Shown one piece after another: positions 1 through 7,377 of a stretch of 64,000 nucleotides of DNA; positions within the stretch are counted from its first letter, which is position 1; each line of letters starts with the position of its first letter. The notes beneath the pieces are model-generated. The model made no database searches and was not told where the DNA came from. It worked only from the letters and a program-made list of their open reading frames with translations. Origin of the DNA: Lacibacter sp. H375 (GTDB taxonomy: Bacteria > Bacteroidota > Bacteroidia > Chitinophagales > Chitinophagaceae); contig NZ_JBBKTT010000001.1 in the NCBI RefSeq assembly GCF_037892425.1, positions 2,976,001 to 3,040,000 on the forward strand, in the 5' to 3' direction. Both the position numbers and the translations under genes were made by a program.

Positions 1-1
1 T

Positions 2-520
2 TATTCAGGTGTTACATTATTGCAACATTCAATTGAAGCGGCACAGACAGCTGATGCTGCTTCTGTGGTTGTTGTTTTGGGTGCAAATGCTGATGTGATT
101 AAAACTGAATTAAACATTGAAACAGTTGAGTTAGTTGTCAATCCTGAATGGAAAGAAGGAATGGCTTCAACAATTCGCTTCGGTTTACAAACGTTGTTGA
201 AATTGAATCCGCAAGTTGAAGCCGTGGTATTCATGGTAGCTGATCAGCCGTTTGTAACAGCAGGGTTATTAAATGATTTGATGGAGTTGAACAAAAAAGA
301 ACAGCGCAGCATTGTTGCAAGTAAATATGGAACTACTTTTGGAACACCTGTTTTATTTACCAAACGTTTCTTTCCGGAGCTTTTGGAATTAGCAGGCGAT
401 GTTGGAGCAAAAAGCCTGGTTCGAAAGTATCAGAACGAAGCAGCATTTGTTCATTTTCCGAAAGGAGAGATAGATATTGACACATTGGAGGATTATCAGA
501 ATCTTTCAAAAGATGAATGA
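2..520 (+). CDS. MobA/MocA-like molybdopterin nucleotidyltransferase, 5' truncated by window edge
   Basis: The frame is open from base 2, before any start codon, so the N-terminus lies outside the window; the TTG at 20 is only an internal codon. What remains is the C-terminal three quarters of an NTP-transferase-like fold: a VVVVLGAN strand, the nucleotide/metal loop VADQPF, then GTPVLF and GDVGAKSLVRKY, all typical of the MocA/MobA group. Members of this group attach CMP or GMP to molybdopterin for molybdenum hydroxylases or oxidoreductases. The DQP form and the GDxGAKSL motif favour the MocA-like (cytidylyl) branch, but base specificity cannot be read here. It ends 48 bases before moeA in the same orientation, so it is probably the first visible gene of the cofactor operon. 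Confidence 0.85.
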   Translation, partial: YSGVTLLQHSIEAAQTADAASVVVVLGANADVIKTELNIETVELVVNPEWKEGMASTIRFGLQTLLKLNPQVEAVVFMVADQPFVTAGLLNDLMELNKKEQRSIVASKYGTTFGTPVLFTKRFFPELLELAGDVGAKSLVRKYQNEAAFVHFPKGEIDIDTLEDYQNLSKDE

Positions 521-568
521 AGTTATGTATCGTCTGACGCACTCGTCAGACAGGAAATTCAGCAAACA

Positions 569-1747
569 ATGATTACTGTAGCAGAAGCAAAACATATTAT
601 TTCAACAAACGTAACAGCATTAAATCCTGTTACTCTTTCCTTATTACAGGCAAGAGGAAAAGTATTGGCTGCAGATGTATTTGCAACAATTGATATTCCT
701 GCATTTCCACAATCTGCCATGGATGGCTATGCATTTGCATTTGATGATCTGCAAAAAGAATTGATCATTGATGGAGAGATGCCTGCAGGAAGTTCATCTG
801 CAATAGAAGTTGCAGATGGTAAAGCAATCCGCATCTTTACAGGTGCACCTGTACCTGCAGGAGCAGATACTGTGGTGATGCAGGAAAAAGTAAAAACAGA
901 AAATAGCATCTTAATTATTGACGATGAAAAGCTGCAACGTAACAGCAATGTTCGTCCCATTGGTTCTGAAATAAAAGCAGGCGAATTGGCTTTACCCAAA
1001 GAAAGTTTACTCACTGCAGCTGCTATTGGATTTTTAGCAGGGATTGGTGTTACTGAAATATCCGTTATTCCCGATCCTGTGATCAGCATCATCCTTACCG
1101 GCAACGAATTACAGGAGCCGGGCAAGCCATTGTCGTACGGACAAGTGTATGAATCCAACTCATTTGGTTTAACAGCAGCATTGGAATCGCTGCATCTTCC
1201 TGTTCATCATATTTACAAAGCAGAAGATGATCCGGAGGTATTAACGGCGATCTTACAACAGGCGTTGAATGAAAGTGATCTTATATTATTAACAGGTGGT
1301 GTAAGTGTTGGTGATTATGATTTTGTATTGCAGGCTGCAAATACATGTGGCGTTGTGCAACAGTTTCACAAAATAAAACAACGGCCGGGTAAACCTTTGT
1401 TCTTTGGAACGAAAGGAGATAAACTTGTTTTTGGCTTACCGGGTAATCCATCATCAGTGCTTACCTGTTTTTATGAATATGTAACAGAAGCATTGTCGCT
1501 GCAAACAAAACGCCCTTTGCAATTAAAGACTGTGCAAACTGTATTGGCGAAGGGTTGTAAAAAAGCTCCGGGATTGACACATTTTCAAAAAGCATATTAC
1601 GATGGGCAAACGGTGTTGCCTTTAACAGCACAGGAATCATACAAATTAAATTCGTTTGCAACGGCCAACTGTTTGCTGCAACTGGATGGCGAGAAAGAAG
1701 AGTATAAAGCAAATGATACCGTAACCATTCATCTTTTACCTGTTTAA
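569..1747 (+). CDS. moeA: Molybdopterin molybdenumtransferase MoeA
   Basis: A 392-residue protein of normal MoeA length. MoeA inserts molybdate into adenylylated molybdopterin in the cytoplasm. Visible hallmarks in order are FPQSAMDGYAF near residue 50, GADTVVMQEKV near 105, ILTGNELQEPG near 175, GGVSVGDYDFV near 245, the RPGKPLFFG stretch near 275 and GLPGNPSSVLTCFYEY near 295. These are the MoeA N-terminal, MoCF-binding and C-terminal domains. The ATG at 569 gives the expected start MITVAEAKHII. It is followed after 5 bases by a permease gene and sits with moaD, moeB, moaE and moaCB on one strand, which supports a single transcript. Only a general cofactor role can be assigned; the client enzyme is outside the window. 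Confidence 0.97.
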   Translation: MITVAEAKHIISTNVTALNPVTLSLLQARGKVLAADVFATIDIPAFPQSAMDGYAFAFDDLQKELIIDGEMPAGSSSAIEVADGKAIRIFTGAPVPAGADTVVMQEKVKTENSILIIDDEKLQRNSNVRPIGSEIKAGELALPKESLLTAAAIGFLAGIGVTEISVIPDPVISIILTGNELQEPGKPLSYGQVYESNSFGLTAALESLHLPVHHIYKAEDDPEVLTAILQQALNESDLILLTGGVSVGDYDFVLQAANTCGVVQQFHKIKQRPGKPLFFGTKGDKLVFGLPGNPSSVLTCFYEYVTEALSLQTKRPLQLKTVQTVLAKGCKKAPGLTHFQKAYYDGQTVLPLTAQESYKLNSFATANCLLQLDGEKEEYKANDTVTIHLLPV

Positions 1748-1752
1748 CTGCA

Positions 1753-2484
1753 ATGGATTTTATTTACTTGTTTTATATTCTTTTATTCCTTGTTGCACTT
1801 TTATATGCATCAGTAGGGCATGGCGGTGCAAGTGGTTACCTGGCATTGATGGCCATCTTCAGCATTGCACCTGATGTAATGAAACCAACAGCCTTGTTGC
1901 TGAATTTATTTGTATCACTTACATCATTCATCCAGTTTTATCGTGGTGGTTATTTTAAATGGAATGTGTTTTGGCCATTTGCTTTATTGTCGGTTCCAAT
2001 GGCCTATTTTGGCGGGAAGGTTGGTATTGATGCGGATGTTTATAAGAAAATTCTTGGCCTGCTTTTATTGATACCGGTTGCAAGATTTCTTTTCTTCAGC
2101 AATATCCAGGTAGATGAACCGAAGAAAGTAAACTCAGGGGCAGCTGTTGTAATTGGAGCTGTCATTGGTTTTCTTTCCGGGCTTATCGGTATTGGAGGAG
2201 GGATTATTCTTTCTCCAGTCCTTTTAATGCTGAAGTGGGCAAACATGAAACAAGCGGCAGCAATAAGCGCTTTGTTCATTTTCGTCAATTCGCTTTCAGG
2301 TTTGGCAGGACAACTGACCAAGGGCATTCAGTTTACAACGGACATGTACCTATTTGTAGTCACTGCTTTTGCAGGAGGATTGGCAGGCGCTTATTTCGGC
2401 TCAGTCAAGTTGAAACAGGGTATGTTGAAATATATGCTGGCAACGGTATTATTAATTGCTGCTGTAAAACTATTGGTAACCTGA
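1753..2484 (+). CDS. TauE/SafE (TSUP) family permease
   Basis: A 243-residue hydrophobic protein with about seven to eight predicted membrane segments. The two family repeats are recognisable: ASVGHGGASGYLAL near residue 20 and GLIGIGGGIILSPVLL near residue 145. TSUP proteins move small sulfur anions or related compounds such as sulfite, sulfoacetate or thiosulfate across the inner membrane. The start is 5 bases after the moeA stop and moaD follows within 30 bases, so the gene is embedded in the molybdenum cofactor operon. Export of sulfite linked to a molybdoenzyme, or movement of an oxyanion related to cofactor assembly, are both inferences from position. The sequence does not show the substrate. 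Confidence 0.85.
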   Translation: MDFIYLFYILLFLVALLYASVGHGGASGYLALMAIFSIAPDVMKPTALLLNLFVSLTSFIQFYRGGYFKWNVFWPFALLSVPMAYFGGKVGIDADVYKKILGLLLLIPVARFLFFSNIQVDEPKKVNSGAAVVIGAVIGFLSGLIGIGGGIILSPVLLMLKWANMKQAAAISALFIFVNSLSGLAGQLTKGIQFTTDMYLFVVTAFAGGLAGAYFGSVKLKQGMLKYMLATVLLIAAVKLLVT

Positions 2485-2513
2485 GTTGGGTTATTTTTGC
2501 TGCTTAAACAACA

Positions 2514-2747
2514 ATGATGCGTGTGGAGGTTTTGTTTTTTGGAAAGCTGGTTGACATTGCAGGTGCTTCGCTTGTACTGAATGATATAACATCAACTGAT
2601 GAACTGCTGGAGCAACTTCGTTTGCAGTACCCGGCACTTGCAACTGAAAAATTTATTATGGCAGTTGACAAAAAAACGATTTCAACCAATACTTCTTTAA
2701 CGGATAACAGCACAGTTGCTTTATTACCTCCTTTCTCCGGTGGATAA
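2514..2747 (+). CDS. moaD: Molybdopterin synthase small subunit MoaD
   Basis: A 77-residue beta-grasp protein ending in PPFSGG. The terminal Gly-Gly is the site that is adenylylated by MoeB and then thiocarboxylated, so the protein acts as sulfur donor in molybdopterin synthase with MoaE. The N-terminus RVEVLFFGKLVDIAG and the segment VALLPPFSGG are typical of MoaD. Two ATG codons lie next to each other at 2514 and 2517; either could be used. The gene ends 3 bases before moeB, its activating enzyme, and moaE follows directly, so all parts of the synthase cycle are encoded together. Confidence 0.95.
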   Translation: MMRVEVLFFGKLVDIAGASLVLNDITSTDELLEQLRLQYPALATEKFIMAVDKKTISTNTSLTDNSTVALLPPFSGG

Positions 2748-2750
2748 AAT

Positions 2751-3875
2751 ATGAACAACGACAGACTATATGAACGTTACCAACGCCAACTGATCCTGAA
2801 AGGATTTGGTGCAGAGGCGCAACAGAAACTGTTGGCTGCATCTGTATTGGTGATCGGCGCAGGTGGTTTGGGTTGTCCGCTGCTGCAATATCTCGTTGCA
2901 GCAGGTGTTGGTTCAATTGGTATTGTGGATGATGATGTGGTATCACTTTCAAACCTGCATCGGCAGGTGTTGTATAATGTGCAGATGATCGGTCGGTCAA
3001 AAACAGAATGTGCTGTTGAAGTTTTGCAGCAGTTGAATCCGCAGGTAAGGTTTACTGTTTACAATGAACGTTTGAAAAATAAAAATGCTTCAATTATTCT
3101 CTCCGCATTTGATGTAATAGTTGATGGCTCTGATAATTTCGCTACACGTTATTTAGTGAACGATGCCTGTGTGTTGTTGAATAAGCCCATGGTCTACGGT
3201 GCTATTTCGCAATACGAGGGACAGGTTGCTGTATTCAATGTGCAACAAAACAATGAACACTCAGCTAATTACCGTGATCTGTTTCCACATCCCCCAAAAG
3301 AAGGGGAAGTGTTGAACTGTGCTGAAGCGGGCGTGTTGGGGGTGTTGCCCGGTATCATCGGCAGTATGATGGCGAATGAAACCATTAAGCTGATTACCGG
3401 AACTGGTGTGTTGTTGTCGAACAAACTTTTTACCTATAACACACTCAATAATCAGACTTATGAATTTGAATTGAGCAAGCGAATAGAAACAGCATCACTC
3501 ATTCCTGCAACCATAGAAGCATTGCAAGAAACCGATTATGAATGGTTATGCAGTACTGCTACACTTGTAAATGAGATTGATGCAGCCGCCTTTAATGATA
3601 TTGTTGCTGATGGCAAAGCTGCTATTGTTGATGTGCGGGAAAAAGATGAAGTACCTGTTGTAACAGATTTCAGTCATATGCAGATTCCGTTGAACAGTTT
3701 ACTGCAACATACTGCATGGTTAACAGAAGATACCATTGTGGTATTTTGTTTATCAGGCAAACGAAGTGCAGCTGCAGCAAAGCAGTTGAACGAATTATTC
3801 GGCAGCTCAAAAAAAATCTATAGTTTAAAGGGTGGTATTCAGCAATGGATGCAGCAACAAAAACAAACCGTGTAA
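2751..3875 (+). CDS. moeB: MoeB/ThiF-type adenylyltransferase with C-terminal rhodanese domain
   Basis: A 374-residue fusion. Residues 1-250 form an E1-like adenylyltransferase: nucleotide loop GAGGLGCPLLQYL, the LHRQVLY arginine motif, DGSDNFATRYLVND, and the conserved cysteine C190 in NCAEAGVLGVLPG. Residues 280-374 form a rhodanese domain with DVREKDE and the active-site loop CLSGKRS (C333). The protein should adenylylate the MoaD C-terminus and may also pass sulfur to it. The two zinc-binding CxxC pairs of classical MoeB are not present: the first position reads NYRDLFP, and no CxxC occurs in the 240-260 region. The stop codon TAA overlaps the ATG chosen for moaE. A role in thiamine or tRNA thiolation cannot be excluded, but the neighbours favour Moco. 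Confidence 0.92.
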   Translation: MNNDRLYERYQRQLILKGFGAEAQQKLLAASVLVIGAGGLGCPLLQYLVAAGVGSIGIVDDDVVSLSNLHRQVLYNVQMIGRSKTECAVEVLQQLNPQVRFTVYNERLKNKNASIILSAFDVIVDGSDNFATRYLVNDACVLLNKPMVYGAISQYEGQVAVFNVQQNNEHSANYRDLFPHPPKEGEVLNCAEAGVLGVLPGIIGSMMANETIKLITGTGVLLSNKLFTYNTLNNQTYEFELSKRIETASLIPATIEALQETDYEWLCSTATLVNEIDAAAFNDIVADGKAAIVDVREKDEVPVVTDFSHMQIPLNSLLQHTAWLTEDTIVVFCLSGKRSAAAAKQLNELFGSSKKIYSLKGGIQQWMQQQKQTV

Positions 3876-4315
3876 TGGAACGTAAACCCAAGAATATATT
3901 TACGCAAGGAGCTATTGCACCCACATTTATTGCAGATAGTATTGCTAAGCACAGTTCAAAAACGAATATTGGCGGACATAGCATTTTCTTGGGACAGGTG
4001 AGGGCAGATGTAATTGACGAGAAGAAAGTAGCAGCAATTGATTACACTACTTACGAAGAACTGGCATTGGAAAAAATGCATTTCATCCGTGAAGAGACGT
4101 TTGCTAAATATGAACTCACCTGTATGCATGTGCATCACAGTTTGGGCACAGTAGCTGCAGGTGAAATTTGTCTATTTGTATTTACTTCGTCCGTACATCG
4201 CCGTGCAGCAATTGATGCATGCAATGAAGTAGTGGAACGCATTAAAACAGAATTGCCTGTTTGGGGCAAGGAATTATTTGAAGATGAAACACATCAATGG
4301 AAAGTAAATCAATAA
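3875..4315 (+). CDS. moaE: Molybdopterin synthase catalytic subunit MoaE
   Basis: The chosen start (MERKPKN) is the ATG that shares its A with the moeB stop codon, giving a TAATG overlap and a 146-residue protein. An in-frame ATG at 3845 would add ten residues but would lie deep inside moeB. MoaE binds precursor Z and two MoaD subunits and builds the dithiolene of molybdopterin. Family signatures are GGHSIFLGQVR, the TYEELA segment, the VHHSLGTVAAGE turn, FTSSVHRRAAIDAC and PVWGKELFED with the catalytic lysine K132. Length and motifs are complete. Translational coupling to moeB is likely from the overlap. Confidence 0.95.
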   Translation: MERKPKNIFTQGAIAPTFIADSIAKHSSKTNIGGHSIFLGQVRADVIDEKKVAAIDYTTYEELALEKMHFIREETFAKYELTCMHVHHSLGTVAAGEICLFVFTSSVHRRAAIDACNEVVERIKTELPVWGKELFEDETHQWKVNQ

Positions 4316-4318
4316 GCA

Positions 4319-5233
4319 ATGGTCGACATCACACATAAATCAACAACATTACGCCAGGCAATTGCTACAGCATTACTCACAGTTTCTAAGCAGGAAACTA
4401 TTGATGCGATTCAAAACAAAACTGTTCCTAAAGGGGATGTGTTTGAATTCTCCCGTGCAGCCGGTTTACTGGCAATCAAAAAAACAAGTGATGTTATTCC
4501 TGATTGTCATCCGTTACCGGTTGAGTTTGCTGCCATCAAACATACCATTGAAGGATTAAGCATTCTCATTTCAGTTGAAGTTCATACGATCTATAAAACA
4601 GGAGTGGAAGTAGAAGCTATGCATGGTGCAGCGATCACTGCACTAACGATGTATGACATGTTGAAGCCTCTGGATAAAGGCGTAGAAATTTCATCCATCA
4701 AACTCGAAAGCAAGAAAGGTGGTAAAACAGATTTTAAAGATGAGTTGAAAGAAAGCATCCGCACAGCAGTAATTGTTTGTTCCGATTCTGTTGCGGCAGG
4801 TACAAAGGAAGACGGTAGCGGTAAAGCAATTCTGCAAAAACTGGAACAACATCAACTCAAAGCATCAGTGTATGAAATTATTCCCGATGAGTTTGATGCT
4901 ATTCAAGCAAAAGCCAAACAATACAGCGAAGAAGGATATCATTTAATTCTCTTCACTGGGGGCACAGGTTTGTCGCCACGAGATATTACACCTGAAGCAA
5001 TTCAACCATTACTCGACAGGGAAATTCCCGGTATGATGGAAGCTGCACGCAACTATGGTCAGCAACGTACACCGTATGCTATGTTATCAAGAGGTGTTGC
5101 AGGCTTCATTAACAATTCACTTGTTATTACTTTGCCCGGTTCAAAAAAAGGTGCAGAAGAAACAATGGATGCTTTGTTTCCTTATGTGCTGCATCTGTTT
5201 CGTGTGGCAAAGGGTATGCGACATGATGCATAA
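4319..5233 (+). CDS. moaCB: Bifunctional MoaC-MoaB fusion (cyclic pyranopterin phosphate synthase / molybdopterin adenylyltransferase)
   Basis: A 304-residue fusion. Residues 1-140 match MoaC, which turns the MoaA product into cyclic pyranopterin monophosphate: MVDITHK start, [13 protein letters not shown] with a conserved lysine, [20 protein letters not shown] and the late lysine in SKKGGKT. Residues 148-304 match MoaB/Mog[36 protein letters not shown] and [12 protein letters not shown], which adenylylate molybdopterin before MoeA. The MoaC part starts very close to its first conserved block, so the N-terminus is short. It ends the operon, 10 bases from the converging Nudix gene. No moaA is visible in the window; it may lie upstream. 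Such fusions are known in Bacteroidota. Confidence 0.93.
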   Translation: MVDITHKSTTLRQAIATALLTVSKQETIDAIQNKTVPKGDVFEFSRAAGLLAIKKTSDVIPDCHPLPVEFAAIKHTIEGLSILISVEVHTIYKTGVEVEAMHGAAITALTMYDMLKPLDKGVEISSIKLESKKGGKTDFKDELKESIRTAVIVCSDSVAAGTKEDGSGKAILQKLEQHQLKASVYEIIPDEFDAIQAKAKQYSEEGYHLILFTGGTGLSPRDITPEAIQPLLDREIPGMMEAARNYGQQRTPYAMLSRGVAGFINNSLVITLPGSKKGAEETMDALFPYVLHLFRVAKGMRHDA

Positions 5234-5243
5234 ATAAAATACA

Positions 5244-5678
5244 TCAACGTATAAAAACTGAACTGTCTTTGTTCAGCGCATCTGAAAGCCAGTAGGGATT
5301 TATGTTTGCAAGTTCACCTGGCAGTTGATCAGGAGAAAAGAATTTCAATTCCTGCGTTTCATTATTCGAAAAACCATCTGCTAAATCTGTTGTAAGCTTC
5401 GCTTCAAAGTACGAAGTAACATACTGTATTGTTCGGTCAGGGTAGTTGTATGTTTGAGACGCAGGTGAAGAATAAACGCCGATAAACCGAATAAGATCTG
5501 CTGTGCTGTTTGTTTCTTCTTCTATTTCACGTAACATGGCCTGTTCAATTGTTTCACCAAATTCTACGTGGCCCGATATAATGCACCATTGATTTACATC
5601 TTTTCTTCTTTGCAGTAGTATCTCGCCTTTCTCATTAAAAATAGCTGCTGCAACTGCAGGTAGTATTTGCTTATTCAT
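5244..5678 (-). CDS. Nudix hydrolase
   Basis: A 144-residue protein on the minus strand with a complete Nudix box: GHVEFGETIEQ followed by AMLREIEEE, matching G-x5-E-x7-RE-x2-EE. The N-terminus, LPAVAAAIFNEKGEILLQRRK, is the usual first strands of the fold. Such enzymes hydrolyse nucleoside diphosphates linked to another group and require Mg ions; the substrate cannot be assigned. The stop codon lies 10 bases from the moaCB stop on the other strand, with no room for a separate terminator. It appears to be transcribed alone, away from the cofactor operon, and its promoter should lie in the gap to its right. Confidence 0.85.
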   Translation of the reverse strand: MNKQILPAVAAAIFNEKGEILLQRRKDVNQWCIISGHVEFGETIEQAMLREIEEETNSTADLIRFIGVYSSPASQTYNYPDRTIQYVTSYFEAKLTTDLADGFSNNETQELKFFSPDQLPGELANINPYWLSDALNKDSSVFIR

Positions 5679-6149
5679 GCTTACGGTTTATAAGCTAAGA
5701 TACAAATGAGTCTTTAGCTTGCCTGCTGCGGCCATATTACAACGTTGTCGTTAGAATAATTGTCGTTTTAACTAATAAAAAACGCCGTTGGGTATAAGCG
5801 CTTTTTTTCGGTGAAAGCCTTGCCAGGTAAGCATTCTGGAAATCAGGATAGCATTTGGCGTCATAAAAACAACCTTATCTTGGTTTGATGGCTAAACACA
5901 GGTTCAATAGTTTTACATCATCAAATCAGGGGTTAAGAACTAAAAAGAAATAACTCTAAGATTTGAAAGCTCTACAACCAGATATTTAGAACTCTTTTTT
6001 TATATGGCAAGCAATCGTTAACGGTCACCTGTTTCTACAGATGACCTTTTTCTTTTATACCCTTTTCCAGGCAACTATTCTTGATCATTTTTTATTGTTA
6101 GTAAACCATCTGCTTAACCTTTTGCAGATAAACTCAGTGCAGAATAAGA
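5679..6149. other. Intergenic gap with possible small RNA
   Basis: No protein gene is seen here. The region carries a strong orphan terminator on the plus strand (6023-6056) with no coding sequence immediately before it. About 150 bases upstream, a TTTGG at 5854-5858 and TATCTTGG at 5875-5882 (seven of eight matches to TAnnTTTG) resemble a Bacteroidota promoter. A 9-bp stem with one G-U pair can form between 5882-5890 and 5919-5927, which partly overlaps the promoter match. A plus-strand non-coding transcript of roughly 170 bases is therefore possible but not proven. Confidence 0.3.
6023..6056 (+). terminator. Rho-independent terminator, orphan
   Basis: The arms GGTCACCTG (6023-6031) and CAGATGACC (6038-6046) pair over nine positions with one mismatch around a six-base loop. 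A nearly pure T tract follows (6047-6056). The nearest upstream gene on this strand is moaCB, 790 bases away, beyond the opposing Nudix gene. It therefore probably ends a non-coding transcript or stops read-through into the permease gene. Confidence 0.7.
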
Positions 6150-6157
6150 TATGTTTG
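6120..6157 (+). promoter_or_regulatory. Bacteroidota-type promoter of the EamA permease gene
   Basis: TATGTTTG at 6150-6157 is a perfect match to the -7 consensus TAnnTTTG. A TTTTG at 6120-6124 can serve as the -33 element, although the 25-base spacing is slightly long. Transcription would start near 6164. The -7 box overlaps the upstream in-frame ATG at 6151, so translation should start at the ATG at 6202 instead. Confidence 0.5.
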
Positions 6158-6201
6158 CAAAACGATCTCTTCAGAAAAAAGGATTATTTGTAACGCAAAA
6201 C

Positions 6202-7083
6202 ATGAACTGGAAATATATCGTTGCCGGAGTATTCTTTGCACTGTTATGGTCATCGGCAGCAACTGCTACAAAAATATCATTGCAATCTGCACAACCATTT
6301 GTGATAGCCGTAGCACGTTTCTTTATCGGGGGAGTGGGCATGTTGGTTTTTGCGCATCTTATCTGGCGTAAACGTTTACCACAAAAGAAAGAGTGGCTAT
6401 TTATTTCTGTGTATGGATTACTCAACATCAGTTTATACCTGGGCTTGTATGTAGTGGCAATGCAGGAAGTATCGGCAGGTTTGGGAAGCATGGCTGTGGC
6501 TGTGAACCCGGTACTCATCAGTATTCTTTCTGCCGCTTTGTTTGATCATAAGATGGGAATAAAACATTGGCTGAGTTTATTGCTTTGCAGTGCCGGGGTG
6601 GTTGTTGCAGCATGGCCATTGTTACAAAATAGTTTTGCAACAGTAAATGGTATTCTTATTATGTTAGGCAGTATGCTTGCTTATTCAGCTGGCGCAATTT
6701 ATTTTGCCCGCACTAAGTGGAGCGATCTGCATATACTTACCATTAACGGTTGGCAAACTTTAATCGGTGGTATAATACTATTTCCTGTGTTATTGATGAC
6801 TTATAAAAGTGAGCTCAACCGTTTCGATCTTAATTTCTACAGTGGTGTATTGTGGCTGGCAATTCCGGTTTCCATAGCTGCTGTACAGCTATGGTTATGG
6901 CTGTTAAAGCGAAATGCAGTCACGGCATCGTATTGGTTATTCCTTTGCCCGGTGTTCGGGTTCATCATAGCGGCAGTAAGCCTGAACGAACCGATCACTT
7001 TGTTTACTATTGCCGGTGTGCTGCTTGTAACCGCTGGTTTATATATGGTACAGCTGAATTTTGCCGGCAGAAGCAAAAATTGA
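6202..7083 (+). CDS. EamA/DMT-family permease
   Basis: A 293-residue integral membrane protein with about ten hydrophobic helices in two five-helix halves, the EamA arrangement (first half near residues 5-130, second near 140-285). Typical segments are ALLWSSAATATKISL, the VAVARFFIGG helix and GLGSMAVAVNPVL. Members export amino acids, metabolites or nucleotide sugars; the substrate cannot be told from sequence. The start was moved from an in-frame ATG at 6151 to the ATG at 6202 because a perfect -7 promoter element covers 6150-6157 and MNWKYIV leads directly into the first helix. It is followed by a non-coding gap and appears monocistronic. Confidence 0.85.
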   Translation: MNWKYIVAGVFFALLWSSAATATKISLQSAQPFVIAVARFFIGGVGMLVFAHLIWRKRLPQKKEWLFISVYGLLNISLYLGLYVVAMQEVSAGLGSMAVAVNPVLISILSAALFDHKMGIKHWLSLLLCSAGVVVAAWPLLQNSFATVNGILIMLGSMLAYSAGAIYFARTKWSDLHILTINGWQTLIGGIILFPVLLMTYKSELNRFDLNFYSGVLWLAIPVSIAAVQLWLWLLKRNAVTASYWLFLCPVFGFIIAAVSLNEPITLFTIAGVLLVTAGLYMVQLNFAGRSKN

Positions 7084-7286
7084 TAAAGGCTGCTGGCTTT
7101 TGGTCAGCTACCGCAACTCCATCACAATCCTTCAAATTTTCAGCAACGTGGCCGTAACTCTTCCACTTTAATCTTCAAAAGTGACTCAATCCTAAACCCA
7201 ATTCAATCGTCTCGACAGTTCGGGTTCCTGAAAACTAGAGCCAAATTGCCCCAAAAAGTCAATTTTTTACAGGATGATAGCCATTG

Positions 7287-7315
7287 TTAATAAAATTTTA
7301 TAAAACTTTTATTAA
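7287..7315. promoter_or_regulatory. Inverted repeat upstream of the ROK regulator, possible operator
   Basis: TTAATAAAA (7287-7295) and TTTTATTAA (7307-7315) form a perfect 9-bp inverted repeat with an 11-base spacer, about 60 bases before the ROK start codon. AT-rich palindromes of this kind are bound by ROK repressors such as NagC and Mlc, so autoregulation is plausible. The very AT-rich composition makes a chance origin possible. The remaining gap after the permease (7084-7286) shows no gene. Confidence 0.35.
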
Positions 7316-7377
7316 TTTTTTAAGAAGTTTCAAAAGTTTATTTATTTTAGATCTGCTGTTTAAATTGATTGCCACCC

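Noticed and set aside
3845-3874. In-frame upstream ATG at 3845 for moaE
   Set aside because: It lies inside the end of moeB; the ATG at 3875 overlaps the moeB stop as TAATG and gives a normal MoaE N-terminus.
6151-6201. ATG at 6151 as the start of the EamA permease
   Set aside because: A perfect -7 promoter element TATGTTTG covers 6150-6157, so this codon is probably not transcribed; the ATG at 6202 leads straight into the first helix.
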